From contig BEHW01000042.1 in NCBI GenBank assembly GCA_002898675.1, forward strand, positions 1 to 16,964: DNA of 16,964 nt, in the 5' to 3' direction. Source of the DNA: a bacterium HR20. GTDB taxonomy: Bacteria > Bacteroidota > Ignavibacteria > Kapaibacteriales > NICIL-2. The notes beneath the pieces are model-generated. The model worked only from the letters and a program-made list of their open reading frames with translations, did not search any database and was not told the DNA's origin. How positions within the stretch are numbered: the stretch's first letter is position 1; each line of letters begins with the position of its first letter. The position numbers were made by a program, and so were the translations under genes. Shown here in pieces: positions 7,436 through 15,211 of the stretch.

Positions 7436-8434
7436 TTAGGCGCTTATGCGCAGGACGATTTTCCCGAACTGCTCTCCTCGCCGCATGCGGTCGAATGCCT
7501 CCGCGTACTGCGCAAGAGGAAAGACAGAATCCACAACTGGTCGAATCTGGTGTTGCTCGACAGCGGCAAGCATCGCTGCGAAATCTCGATCGCTCCCCAT
7601 CGTTGTTCCGATAATGCGGAGCTGGCGCCAAAAGATGCGATGCACATCGAGCATGGGCACCCCGCCGAGCGTTGCACCGTAGAGGACAATCCGTCCTGCG
7701 GGATTGGTCAATCCGATGAGCTGGTTGAATGGCTCACCGCCACTGCCATCCACGATGAGATCGAAACCACCAACGCGCCGCCGAAGCGCATCGGCCCACG
7801 TCGGCTCGGTGTAAAGCACGCCACAATCGGCACCCAGCGCTGAGGCACGCTCAAGTTTCCAGGCAGCGCCGCTGGTCACTGCGATAGTGCGAGCTCCCAA
7901 CGCACGTGCAAAGAGCAATGCAAACAGGGCCACTCCACCACCAATTCCTGGAATAAGCACAGCATCGGAACTGCCGACGTGCCCTTGGACAGCAACCGCC
8001 CGATATGCAGTCAGGCCTGCCAGTGGCAGTGCAGCGGCTTCCTCATCGCTCAGGTGTTGCGGTGCAGGGTGGAGTCGATCGAGCGGCAGGGTGATGAACT
8101 CGGCAAACGTCCCCGGCGAGGGCATCCCAAGAATCGTGTAGTCTGCGCTTTGCGCACGTTCGTCGCCGCCCCAGTGCTGATTGGGGTTGATGATCACCCG
8201 CTGACCGACGAGACTGCGATCGGGACCGTTGATTTCCTCAACGATTCCGCACCCATCCGATCCCAGGACCGATGGGTACCGAATCTTCGCGTATTTGCCA
8301 TCGAGGATCCAAACATCGCGATGGTTGAGCGCAGCTGCAAGTAGCCGCACACGTGCATAGCCAGGTGGAATTGGTTCCGGTGCGACGTCCTCGAGTGAGA
8401 GCTGGCCTGCAGAGCGAAGGACGAGTGCTTTCAC
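7436..8434 (-). CDS. MDR-superfamily NAD(P)-dependent oxidoreductase (zinc-type alcohol dehydrogenase-like)
   Basis: A 332-residue medium-chain dehydrogenase/reductase. The N-terminal GroES-like domain shows the ALNHRDVWILDGKY and LGSDGCGIVEE segments. The PLAGLTAYRAV hinge is followed by a Rossmann domain with the nucleotide loop GIGGGVA at about 165-171. The Cys-rich structural zinc loop of classical alcohol dehydrogenases is absent; the equivalent segment reads NPNQHWGGDE. This matches YogA/quinone-oxidoreductase-like members. NADPH-dependent reduction of a carbonyl or quinone is likely from the family, but the substrate is unknown. The start is GTG at 8434, overlapping the receiver-domain gene stop by 4 bases (GTGA), so translation is probably coupled. 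Its stop faces the purH stop across 56 bases. Confidence 0.9.
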   Translation of the reverse strand: MKALVLRSAGQLSLEDVAPEPIPPGYARVRLLAAALNHRDVWILDGKYAKIRYPSVLGSDGCGIVEEINGPDRSLVGQRVIINPNQHWGGDERAQSADYTILGMPSPGTFAEFITLPLDRLHPAPQHLSDEEAAALPLAGLTAYRAVAVQGHVGSSDAVLIPGIGGGVALFALLFARALGARTIAVTSGAAWKLERASALGADCGVLYTEPTWADALRRRVGGFDLIVDGSGGEPFNQLIGLTNPAGRIVLYGATLGGVPMLDVHRIFWRQLRIIGTTMGSDRDFAAMLAAVEQHQIRPVVDSVFPLAQYAEAFDRMRRGEQFGKIVLRISA

Positions 8435-8802
8435 TGCTGAAATTGGCGGTAGTACTCCTCGATACTGGCGATGACTGCGTCAGGTTGAATCGGCTTGACG
8501 AAAAATGCGTTCGCGCCACATGCAATGCAATACTGCTGTGCAGCGATTGAATCTACTACTGTCACAATCGCAACGTAGGGTGGCGGCTCACCGTGCCGCT
8601 GGCGGACTGCGCGAAGGACATCAATGCCATCGTACCGAGGCAAGATCCAGTCCACGAGCACTGCATCGAAGCGTTCGCGCTCGATGAGCTCGAGCGCCCG
8701 CGCCCCATCGAGCGCAATCTCGACACTCCATCCTTTCCGCTCGAGCACAGTGCGAAGGTACGTTGCAGTGACAGGGTTATCCTCTGCCACAAGAATTCGC
8801 AT
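8431..8802 (-). CDS. Stand-alone response regulator receiver protein
   Basis: A 123-residue protein made of one REC domain with no output domain, like CheY or SpoF-type proteins. Key residues are present: the acidic pair E7-D8, the phospho-acceptor D51 in VLVDWILP, T81, an aromatic at F101 and K103 in VKP. It should be phosphorylated at D51 by a histidine kinase, but none lies in the window, so its partner is unknown. The start is an ATG at 8802 with GGAG four bases upstream. It lies 42 bases after ugd and overlaps the oxidoreductase start by 4 bases. Control of enzyme activity or of exopolysaccharide production is possible from the context but not demonstrated. Confidence 0.93.
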   Translation of the reverse strand: MRILVAEDNPVTATYLRTVLERKGWSVEIALDGARALELIERERFDAVLVDWILPRYDGIDVLRAVRQRHGEPPPYVAIVTVVDSIAAQQYCIACGANAFFVKPIQPDAVIASIEEYYRQFQQ

Positions 8803-8844
8803 GGCACTCCATTGCTACTGTTCACCACCGCAGCACCACTGCTG

Positions 8845-10188
8845 CTATGCAAGCGCACGGCGGGGACGCCCGATGGCATAGTATTCGAAACCAAGCCGGT
8901 GCATCTCGCTGGGGTCCCAAAGGTTACGCCCATCAAAAATAACACTGCCGTTGAGCAGTGCTTTGAGCTGCTCCCAGTCCGGCGAGCGGAATTCCGCCCA
9001 TTCGGTCGCAAGCACGAGTGCATCGGCACCAGAAGCTGCTGCGTACATATCAGGGGCATATTCGATCGCATCGCCCAGGACTTGGCGCGAGGTCTCCATC
9101 GCCTCTGGGTCGTAGGCAGCGACACTCGCACCATCGGCCAAGAGCAGTCGAATGAGTGCGTGGGCGGGCGCTTCCCGCACATCATCGGTGTTTGGTTTGA
9201 ACGCCAGTCCCCAGAACGCGAGGCGTCGCCCGCGGACGCTGCCACCAAACCGCGCTTTGATGGTCGCGGCAAACCGCTCGAGCTGCTCGCGATTGATAGC
9301 AGCGGTCAACTCAACCAGACGCAACGGTGCACCAACTTCCCGCGCAGAGTGGGCGAGCGCACGAATGTCCTTCGGCAGACAGCTCCCACCGAAGCCAAGG
9401 CCGGGATGCAAGTAACGCCGCCCAATCCGCGGATCGAAGCTCATACCAATGCGAACGTGCTCGATGTCCGCACCGACCGCCTCGCAGTAGCGGCTCAGCT
9501 CGTTCATGAACGAAATGCGGAGTGCAAGGAATGCATTCGCTGCGTACTTGGCAACTTCTGCACTGCGCTCATCCATCACCAAGAGTGGGCGGTCGTACTC
9601 ATTGACAAACGGTCGGTAAAGCTCGCTGAGCACTGCCACCACCTCCGGATCGGAGCTGCCGATAATCACTCGCTCCGGTTGGAGCGTCTCGCGGACGGCA
9701 TTTCCTTCGCTCAAGAATTCAGGGTTGCTGGCAACGCGGATGTCACTACCAGGCGCAACCTCGGCGACAACGCGCCGAACTTTTTCTGCTGTCCCAACCG
9801 GGACAGTGCTTCGCGTCACAAGAATTCTGCGCTCGGCGATTGACTCTTGGTCAATGATCGTCGCAATCTGGCGCGCTGTTTCGAGAACGTACCGGAGGTC
9901 TGCAGAACCATCCTCGTCTGGTGGTGTCGGCAGGCACAGGAAGATCACCGCTGCATTGCGGACTGCACGGGGAAGATCGTCGGTAAAGTGGAGTCGGCCT
10001 TCGTGGAGGTTGCGCTGGAGCATTGGCTCTAAGCCTGGCTCGTAGATCGTGCTTTCGCCACGCTCTAAGCGCGCGAGTTTGTCGCGATCGACATCAACGC
10101 ACCAGACGGTATTGCCTTGCTCGGCAAAGCAAACGCCCGAGACAAGACCGACGTAGCCGGTTCCGATGACTGCAAGATTCAATGGCAT
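8845..10188 (-). CDS. ugd: UDP-glucose 6-dehydrogenase
   Basis: A 447-residue NAD-dependent enzyme that oxidises UDP-glucose to UDP-glucuronate, a precursor for capsule, exopolysaccharide or modified lipid A. The N-terminal Rossmann motif is GTGYVG at about 8-13, with VDVDRDKLARL just after. The substrate-binding YEPGLEPML segment, a TRSTVPVGT segment and the catalytic-cysteine motif GGSCLPKDIRAL (around residue 260) are all intact. The C-terminal domain includes AFWGLAFKPNTDDVREAP, typical of this family. The length is normal. The closely related UDP-GlcNAc and UDP-mannosamine dehydrogenases are less likely, since the motif set reads as UDP-glucose type. An AAGGAG ribosome site lies at 10196-10201, 7 bases before the ATG. 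The gene follows the TldE-like gene by 33 bases. No other polysaccharide gene is adjacent. Confidence 0.94.
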   Translation of the reverse strand: MPLNLAVIGTGYVGLVSGVCFAEQGNTVWCVDVDRDKLARLERGESTIYEPGLEPMLQRNLHEGRLHFTDDLPRAVRNAAVIFLCLPTPPDEDGSADLRYVLETARQIATIIDQESIAERRILVTRSTVPVGTAEKVRRVVAEVAPGSDIRVASNPEFLSEGNAVRETLQPERVIIGSSDPEVVAVLSELYRPFVNEYDRPLLVMDERSAEVAKYAANAFLALRISFMNELSRYCEAVGADIEHVRIGMSFDPRIGRRYLHPGLGFGGSCLPKDIRALAHSAREVGAPLRLVELTAAINREQLERFAATIKARFGGSVRGRRLAFWGLAFKPNTDDVREAPAHALIRLLLADGASVAAYDPEAMETSRQVLGDAIEYAPDMYAAASGADALVLATEWAEFRSPDWEQLKALLNGSVIFDGRNLWDPSEMHRLGFEYYAIGRPRRALA

Positions 10189-10221
10189 GTGCTCGCTCCT
10201 TATGGCAATGCGACGTTGCCA

Positions 10222-12048
10222 CTACCGCCGTAGCCCATTGGGTCCAGAGCCAACGGGTGCTGTAGCGCTCCAAAGCGGACTCGGTAACAGTGGTGGCTTG
10301 GGGTAGCCATCCTCCAACGGACGAATCTCGAGATCCTCAATGAGCACATCCGGCGAGGCGATCGTTGCAACGACATACTGCGCTCCGCCTGTGCGATATG
10401 GGGAAATCACCGAGGGCGCCAGAAGGTTATGGACGTAAAGCGACTGCCCAACAGCAACGACATCCCGGAAAACTTGGTACCCCCCAGGCGCAAGGAGCGC
10501 GCCGCGCACTAGTTCACGCCGGCCGTCCCGCCAGACGCGTTCGACCAGCAGTGCAGGGATCTGCCCCTCACCGCCTGAAGGGAACGTCCCGCTCGTCTGC
10601 TGATAGACGGCCGTGTAGAGGAGATTCTGATTGAGCACCTCGCGCACGATGTAGCCGTAGGGCAGATCTCGTCGCTTGAGCATGTGCTGCATCTTCTCCA
10701 GCAGTGCGCGCTGTGAAAGGCTGCGACTGCGATCCTCTGAGCGGAGGATGAGCACATCGTACATCGCTCCTCCACCACGCGAACGCCCGTTCGAGGTGCG
10801 GATGCGCCGCGTTGGTACGCGGCTGCTGAGCAAGGTTTCCAAGTAGCCGCGCCGCACCAACACAAGTGGCTCAGGCTCGATTCCTTCATCGTCAATCCGA
10901 TATGCACCCGCCACCGGAGTTCTGCCAATCGTTGTGCGTTGCGGCGCACTTTCGACCGAGAGGAACTCTGCCATGACCCGCGCACCGAGTTTGTTCTGCA
11001 GTGCCCCGAAGCGATTCTGCTCCTGGACTCCTTGTTCGGCAAGTTGCGGCCGCTGCGCTACCAGGTTCGGTGCAAATACCTGAGCAAAGAGCTCCGCTGC
11101 AGCTTGCCCAACAAAGAGCACCGGCCCCGAATACGGCTCCGAAACCACAGGCGCTGCAGCCACCTGCCGCAGGTGCTCTAAGACACCACGCATTGCCTGA
11201 GCGAGCGAATCCCACGACGGGAGCTCGTCGAGCGTTCGAGCATAGGCTGCATAGGTCTGTGCCAGCGGCATGCCATCGGGAGCCTGGGTTGTTGCAACAA
11301 TTTCGATGCCCACTTGGCGATGGAGCTTCGTCATCTGGCGTCCTTCGCTGTTGACGTAGAGAACAAGCTCTGGGATGTGCTCGAACGTTATCGTTGCAGT
11401 TTGGATTTCGGGGTAGTCCCGCGCAAGCGCGGAAATGCTGCGAAGCTGCCTGCAGACAGCTGCAAGATCAACGTGCGGAATGTCCGCAGCAGTATCGGCC
11501 AGCGTCTGTGGCGGCAGCAGCACAAAGTCAGGTGTCGTATCCTGCTGGATGCGGTTTTTGAGCACGGCTTCTTTCTTGGCGTACTGCTCGACAGCGGCCT
11601 TGTAGGCTGCATCGGTCGCAAGCCATGCTTGGTGCCGCATTCGCGCGTAGCTTGGCTCGAGTGGTACTGGGCGATTTCGGTAGGTTTCGTCGTCGTCGCC
11701 TCCGAAAAACAGCAGCGCTGCATCGAAGAAGTTCGTGTTATCGCGCTCGGGAGAGCCCACGCGGATCCCAACCGTCAGCCGGGCTGATGCAGTCTGCCCG
11801 CTATCGAGTGTACCGCCGAGCGAAACCTTCGCTCGCGCTGACCAGCGATAGCGGAACGTGTACTCCAGGTAGTACGGCTTCTTGAGCGACTCGATCGAGA
11901 GACTATCCATCGAGCGCCGAAGCTCATCCTGGAGTGCGCGTCGAACCTGGCCAATCCACGGTGGCATCACAGCCAACGCAGTACTGAGTGCTCCAACAGC
12001 AAACGTTGCAAGGATCCGAAACACTCTCTGCATCGCGCCGGCTCTCAT
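10222..12048 (-). CDS. Exported TldE/PmbA-like protein lacking the zinc site
   Basis: A 608-residue paralogue of the upstream TldD-like protein. The hydrophobic N-terminus (about residues 9-27) looks like a signal peptide or anchor, so it is probably exported. The fold resemblance shows in the shared DxxYKAAVE segment (about 146-154), the PPQ stretch, RIDDEG near 387 and the C-terminal VxxGxxL and SPDVLIEDLEI region. Where the partner has HEIFGH, this protein has AQVFAP (322-327), so both histidines and the glutamate are lost. The late cysteine ligand is also missing. In E. coli, TldE/PmbA is likewise the non-zinc partner of TldD, so a structural or substrate-binding subunit is inferred. The ATG at 12048 overlaps the TldD-like stop (ATGA). 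It is longer than typical TldE proteins (about 450 residues). Confidence 0.82.
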   Translation of the reverse strand: MRAGAMQRVFRILATFAVGALSTALAVMPPWIGQVRRALQDELRRSMDSLSIESLKKPYYLEYTFRYRWSARAKVSLGGTLDSGQTASARLTVGIRVGSPERDNTNFFDAALLFFGGDDDETYRNRPVPLEPSYARMRHQAWLATDAAYKAAVEQYAKKEAVLKNRIQQDTTPDFVLLPPQTLADTAADIPHVDLAAVCRQLRSISALARDYPEIQTATITFEHIPELVLYVNSEGRQMTKLHRQVGIEIVATTQAPDGMPLAQTYAAYARTLDELPSWDSLAQAMRGVLEHLRQVAAAPVVSEPYSGPVLFVGQAAAELFAQVFAPNLVAQRPQLAEQGVQEQNRFGALQNKLGARVMAEFLSVESAPQRTTIGRTPVAGAYRIDDEGIEPEPLVLVRRGYLETLLSSRVPTRRIRTSNGRSRGGGAMYDVLILRSEDRSRSLSQRALLEKMQHMLKRRDLPYGYIVREVLNQNLLYTAVYQQTSGTFPSGGEGQIPALLVERVWRDGRRELVRGALLAPGGYQVFRDVVAVGQSLYVHNLLAPSVISPYRTGGAQYVVATIASPDVLIEDLEIRPLEDGYPKPPLLPSPLWSATAPVGSGPNGLRR

Positions 12049-13763
12049 GGCGATTCATGCTCGAATGTACTTACCGGTGGAGGGAGCAACTGCGGCTTCG
12101 ATTGGGACTTTGCTTTCTTCTGCAGCTCGATGTTCGACACCAGCAACGCCGGAGAACACGCTGAGACTGGCACATTGCCCGATTCTGCGCCGCAGATTCC
12201 GTTGAACACGCCGATTTCCTCCGAGGCTGCGATGATGTTCGCAAACGTTGCCAGTGGTGTGCCGATAAAATCCACTCCGCGGACGAGCTCATCCGGCCTG
12301 CCATCGGCGTACACCTTGTACACCACCAGTGGCTGAACGGTGAATGCATTCGGAATGCCGCGGCTGGTAAACGTAAAGCCACCGGCGATGTCGTCGAAGT
12401 ACAGCCCAAATGGCTTTCCTTGCTTGCGGCACTCCGCGCGAAGAAGTGCGCGCAACGAATCGAAGGGAACGCGCTGGTGCGCAACAACGATTAGGTTCGA
12501 CTGGCGCGCAACTGGCGCATAACCGGCTTGCTTTCGTCCATGGCCGTTCGACGTAGGGAACCCTTCGATCGGAGAACGACACATCAGAAACTGGCGGAAG
12601 ATGCCACGCTCGACGCTTACCAGACGTTCGGCAGGAACGCCTTCGTCATCGTAGCGATAGCTTCCGGCAAGCTCAACTCCAGCATACGAGCGGAGCGTTG
12701 GATCGAAGACCACATCGAGGAACGGCGGCAAGAGTTGCTTGCCGACAAACGGCTTGAGCGTTTGACTCGATGTTGGATCCTTGATGCGATGACCTTCGGC
12801 GCCGTGACCAAAAATTTCGTGGAAGAAGACCCCTGCAGCTCGCCCCGAGAGCATCGCAGGGCCAACGTAGGTTTCGAGCACTGGCGCGGTGCGGAGTTGC
12901 TCAAGAAGCGCCACCGTTTGTCGGACGTCGGATTCGAGCGAATCGAGCGTCGGCAGTCCTTCGGCGCTGCGCGATAGGTACGTTCGGTATAGCGGCAGGG
13001 TCATTCCATCGTCAGCTTTTGTGCGGGCAACGATCGTGATGCGCCAGAGCGGCTCGGTGGTAACGATCGTACTCCCATCGCTGGCAACCAGGTATTTCCG
13101 GAGCATCGTTGCTTGCAGGCTTACCTGACTGGCCAGCACGTGTGGCTGGCTCGCCAGTAACGCCGACAGTCGCCGCAACCGTGGTGCCCAGACTCCAGTG
13201 TCGCACACGAACGGCTGTGGTGGTTCGATGAAATGCTGGGGCGGATATGGAGTGAAATCAGCCGAAGTGTCTTCTTCACGTACTTTGACCGCACGGTTGG
13301 TCAGGACTTTCTCATAGCGTTCTACTGCTGCTTTGTAGGTGCGGTCGGTCGCTTGCCAGATGACCTGCCGTAGCGCGAGCGTATCTCCGTCGAAGGGAAG
13401 TTCCACCGAACCTTGCCCACGCCCGAACTGGATTCCGCTCGAACCGCGGAGGATGTGCGTATTATCGAGCGTGTAATCGCCAACGCGGACGCTGACATCG
13501 AGCAACCGTTGCCGTCCGATTGTGGCACTCACGAGTGCGCCACTGGTAGCGCTCAAGGAGACTCCCTGCTGATCGTACACCCAGTAGGCGATGTAGTATG
13601 CAGGGCGTTCCCCTGTGCGGAGGGTTTCAGTCCAGCGGGCAAGTTCCTGTTGAAGTGCGGAGAGAACAGCATCGGTGGTGTCACTGCCTGCCTTGGCTTG
13701 AATAAGCGCTCCACCGAGAACAAGCAGAGAGAGGCAGCTCCAGCGAAGAATGCCAGGCAGCAC
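12045..13763 (-). CDS. Exported TldD-like zinc metalloprotease
   Basis: A 572-residue member of the TldD/PmbA peptidase family. The N-terminus (about residues 3-26) is a good signal peptide, unlike cytoplasmic E. coli TldD, so a periplasmic site is inferred. The zinc motif HEIFGH is intact (H315, E316, H320), and a Cys at about 524 in GICGAESG matches the third family ligand. The RYDDEG segment and the PVSACSPALLVSNIEL region are typical of the C-terminal half. The protein should cleave unfolded or modified peptides, but its substrate is unknown. The GTG at 13763 was preferred because it opens the signal peptide and follows an AGGTGGGG ribosome site. A GTG at 13826, overlapping the rplI stop (GTGA), would add 21 residues before the hydrophobic stretch. 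The stop overlaps the start of the TldE-like gene. Confidence 0.87.
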   Translation of the reverse strand: MLPGILRWSCLSLLVLGGALIQAKAGSDTTDAVLSALQQELARWTETLRTGERPAYYIAYWVYDQQGVSLSATSGALVSATIGRQRLLDVSVRVGDYTLDNTHILRGSSGIQFGRGQGSVELPFDGDTLALRQVIWQATDRTYKAAVERYEKVLTNRAVKVREEDTSADFTPYPPQHFIEPPQPFVCDTGVWAPRLRRLSALLASQPHVLASQVSLQATMLRKYLVASDGSTIVTTEPLWRITIVARTKADDGMTLPLYRTYLSRSAEGLPTLDSLESDVRQTVALLEQLRTAPVLETYVGPAMLSGRAAGVFFHEIFGHGAEGHRIKDPTSSQTLKPFVGKQLLPPFLDVVFDPTLRSYAGVELAGSYRYDDEGVPAERLVSVERGIFRQFLMCRSPIEGFPTSNGHGRKQAGYAPVARQSNLIVVAHQRVPFDSLRALLRAECRKQGKPFGLYFDDIAGGFTFTSRGIPNAFTVQPLVVYKVYADGRPDELVRGVDFIGTPLATFANIIAASEEIGVFNGICGAESGNVPVSACSPALLVSNIELQKKAKSQSKPQLLPPPVSTFEHESP

Positions 13764-13822
13764 GGCATCCCCACCTCGTGCATGGTGGGTGTGTGCTGGC
13801 TTCGACAGTGCGGAAGCGCTGC

Positions 13823-14269
13823 TCACTCTTGGCTGATGACCCAGATTTTGATGGTGCCGACGATGTCCTGGAAGAGCCGCACCTTGACTTCGTAGATGCC
13901 GAGTGTTTTGATTGGTTCTTCGATGATGACCGAGCGGCGATCGATCGAAAAGCCGCGGAGCGCAAGTTCATCGGCGATCATCTGTGGAGTAACCGAGCCG
14001 AAGAGCTTTCCTTCCTCGCCGACCCGCATGGGAATTGAAATCTGCAGCTCGGCAAGTTGAGCAGCAGTAAGCTCAGCTTGCTCACGCAGGCGCTGCTGCT
14101 TGCGCTCGTAGTGCTTGCGTTCGAACTCGATGCGCTTGAGCGCTGACGGCGAGGCGTAGTATGCCAGCTGGCGCGGGATGAGGTAGTTGCGCGCGTAGCC
14201 GTCCCGCACTTCGACGACATCGCCGATCGAGCCCAGTTGGGGGATGTTCTCGCGGAGAATGACTTTCAT
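13823..14269 (-). CDS. rplI: 50S ribosomal protein L9
   Basis: A 148-residue protein of the large ribosomal subunit that binds 23S rRNA near the L1 stalk base. The N-terminal signature is complete: LRENIPQLGSIGDVVEVRDGYARNYLIPRQLA, read in parts from residue 5. It is followed by the long central helix rich in Glu, Arg and Gln (about 45-75) and the C-terminal domain with GKLFGSVTPQMIADEL. The length is usual for L9. The start is an ATG at 14269, with no clear Shine-Dalgarno. It follows rpsF by 22 bases. In most bacteria rpsR, often with ssb or priB, lies between these two genes; here there is no room for them. The stop may overlap a GTG start of the exported TldD-like gene. Confidence 0.97.
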   Translation of the reverse strand: MKVILRENIPQLGSIGDVVEVRDGYARNYLIPRQLAYYASPSALKRIEFERKHYERKQQRLREQAELTAAQLAELQISIPMRVGEEGKLFGSVTPQMIADELALRGFSIDRRSVIIEEPIKTLGIYEVKVRLFQDIVGTIKIWVISQE

Positions 14270-14291
14270 GGGAAAACGTGCGCTAGTGTGG

Positions 14292-14687
14292 TTACTCTTG
14301 TGTTGCCTGTTCCGCTGTGGATTTCTCTGCCGAAACTTCAGTTGGCTGTTCGGCAGGTGCAGCCATGCGCTGCTTGCGATACTCGATGAGGCGCTCGGAA
14401 AGTTGGATCGTCAGGTGGCGGAGGACGCTATCATCGAGGATCAAGTAACGCTCAATGACAGGAATCGAGCTCGGCGGCGCCTCGAAGATGCAGTGGACGT
14501 AGTACCCGTTGTACTTTTTCTTGATGGGGTATGCCATTCGCCGCCGTCCCCAGCGATTGAGTTCTCGAATGGTGCCGCCATGCTGGACGATGTACTCACT
14601 GATGCGGGCAATGGATTCCTCGATCTCCGCATCCTCGAGCGCGGCATTGACGATGTACGTGGTTTCGTACAACCTGCGTGTGCTCAT
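14292..14687 (-). CDS. rpsF: 30S ribosomal protein S6
   Basis: A 131-residue small-subunit protein that binds 16S rRNA together with S18. The N-terminal strand RRLYETTYIVNAAL, the central ELNRWGRRRMAYPIKKKYNGYY block (read in parts) and the LRHLTIQL segment are typical. The tail beyond about residue 105 is an Ala/Glu/Thr-rich extension of the kind common in S6. The start is an ATG at 14687, with AGGAG at 14694-14698. A sigma70-type promoter lies directly upstream, so this is the first gene of the S6-L9-TldD-TldE run. The partner gene rpsR is not adjacent. Confidence 0.97.
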   Translation of the reverse strand: MSTRRLYETTYIVNAALEDAEIEESIARISEYIVQHGGTIRELNRWGRRRMAYPIKKKYNGYYVHCIFEAPPSSIPVIERYLILDDSVLRHLTIQLSERLIEYRKQRMAAPAEQPTEVSAEKSTAEQATQE

Positions 14688-14693
14688 GTGGAG

Positions 14694-14698
14694 CTCCT
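14694..14698 (-). promoter_or_regulatory. Shine-Dalgarno site of rpsF
   Basis: AGGAG on the minus strand, six bases before the rpsF ATG. It supports the chosen start and shows that this organism uses Shine-Dalgarno initiation for at least some highly expressed genes. Confidence 0.75.
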
Positions 14699-14702
14699 AT
14701 GG

Positions 14703-14730
14703 ATAGTAGAACGCATGTTCAACTAGTCAA
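14703..14730 (-). promoter_or_regulatory. Sigma70-type promoter for rpsF-rplI
   Basis: On the minus strand, TTGACT (14730-14725) and TACTAT (14708-14703) are separated by 16 bases, each with one mismatch to the sigma70 consensus. The predicted transcription start would fall only a few bases before the Shine-Dalgarno site, giving a very short leader. This leaves little room for the S6-S18 binding leader found before rpsF in many bacteria. Confidence 0.55.
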
Positions 14731-14854
14731 CGCTCATCAGGAGCGCTGACAGGATGGGCTGCAAAAATACGGTACGCTGCACTTGGTGGGCCGAGCAACA
14801 CTCCAAGGCTGCCGTAGCTTTGCAGTGCGTATGACTTTGCTGGCATATGGTACG

Positions 14855-15211
14855 ATGAGCACACCACCGATCGAAACATTCCCCAATCCTGCACCCAATC
14901 GCCGCTATGTAATCACGCACGTCAACCCAGAGTTTACGTCCGTCTGCCCCAAAACAGGCCTGCCGGACTTTGGGACCGTGACGATTCGCTACATCCCGCG
15001 CGAGCGATGCATCGAACTCAAATCGCTCAAGTACTACTACCTCAGCTACCGCAACGAAGGAATCTTCTACGAAGCGGTAACCAACAAAATTCTCGATGAC
15101 CTCGTCGCCGCCTGCGACCCCGAAGAAATGACCGTCACCACCGAGTGGCGCACGCGTGGCGGGATTCACTCGATCATCGAAGCCAGTTACCATCGTAGCC
15201 AGCAGCAATGA
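14855..15211 (+). CDS. queF: NADPH-dependent 7-cyano-7-deazaguanine (preQ0) reductase, unimodal type
   Basis: A 118-residue enzyme that reduces the nitrile of preQ0 to the aminomethyl group of preQ1 in queuosine synthesis. It is the short (YkvM-like) form. The nucleophile C31 is in PEFTSVCPKTG, the acid D38 is in LPDF, and the ELKSLK motif that marks QueF is at 54-59. The final TRGGIHS matches the family. The segment GIFYE at 69-73 has Tyr72 where B. subtilis QueF has the active-site His next to the conserved Glu. The ATG at 14855 was chosen because the family N-terminus follows it; upstream starts at 14783 and 14831 add unrelated residues. No strong ribosome site is seen. The stop overlaps the queD ATG (ATGA). 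Confidence 0.93.
   Translation: MSTPPIETFPNPAPNRRYVITHVNPEFTSVCPKTGLPDFGTVTIRYIPRERCIELKSLKYYYLSYRNEGIFYEAVTNKILDDLVAACDPEEMTVTTEWRTRGGIHSIIEASYHRSQQQ

Larger units (their letters stand above)
14688..14854. other. Divergent control region between rpsF and queF
   Basis: The rpsF promoter fills its left part. A small hairpin (CGCTC-ATCAG-GAGCG) lies at about 14731-14745. For the queF side, CTGACA followed 16 bases later by TACGGT is a weak promoter candidate. No preQ1-riboswitch-like pattern could be recognised by eye. Confidence 0.35.

Noticed and set aside
8562..9272. Minus-strand open frame of 236 codons overlapping ugd and the receiver gene in another frame
   Set aside because: Its composition (Ser, Arg, Thr rich) and lack of motifs mark it as an out-of-frame shadow of the two real genes on the same strand.
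8593..9843. Open frame of 416 codons on the plus strand, opposite ugd
   Set aside because: It lies antisense to a complete ugd and the receiver gene, shows no family resemblance and reads as a shadow of codon bias. The minus-strand genes have full motifs and ribosome sites.
14688..14854. Possible preQ1 riboswitch upstream of queF
   Set aside because: No recognisable small pseudoknot pattern with an A-rich tail could be found by eye. A covariance-model search would settle it.
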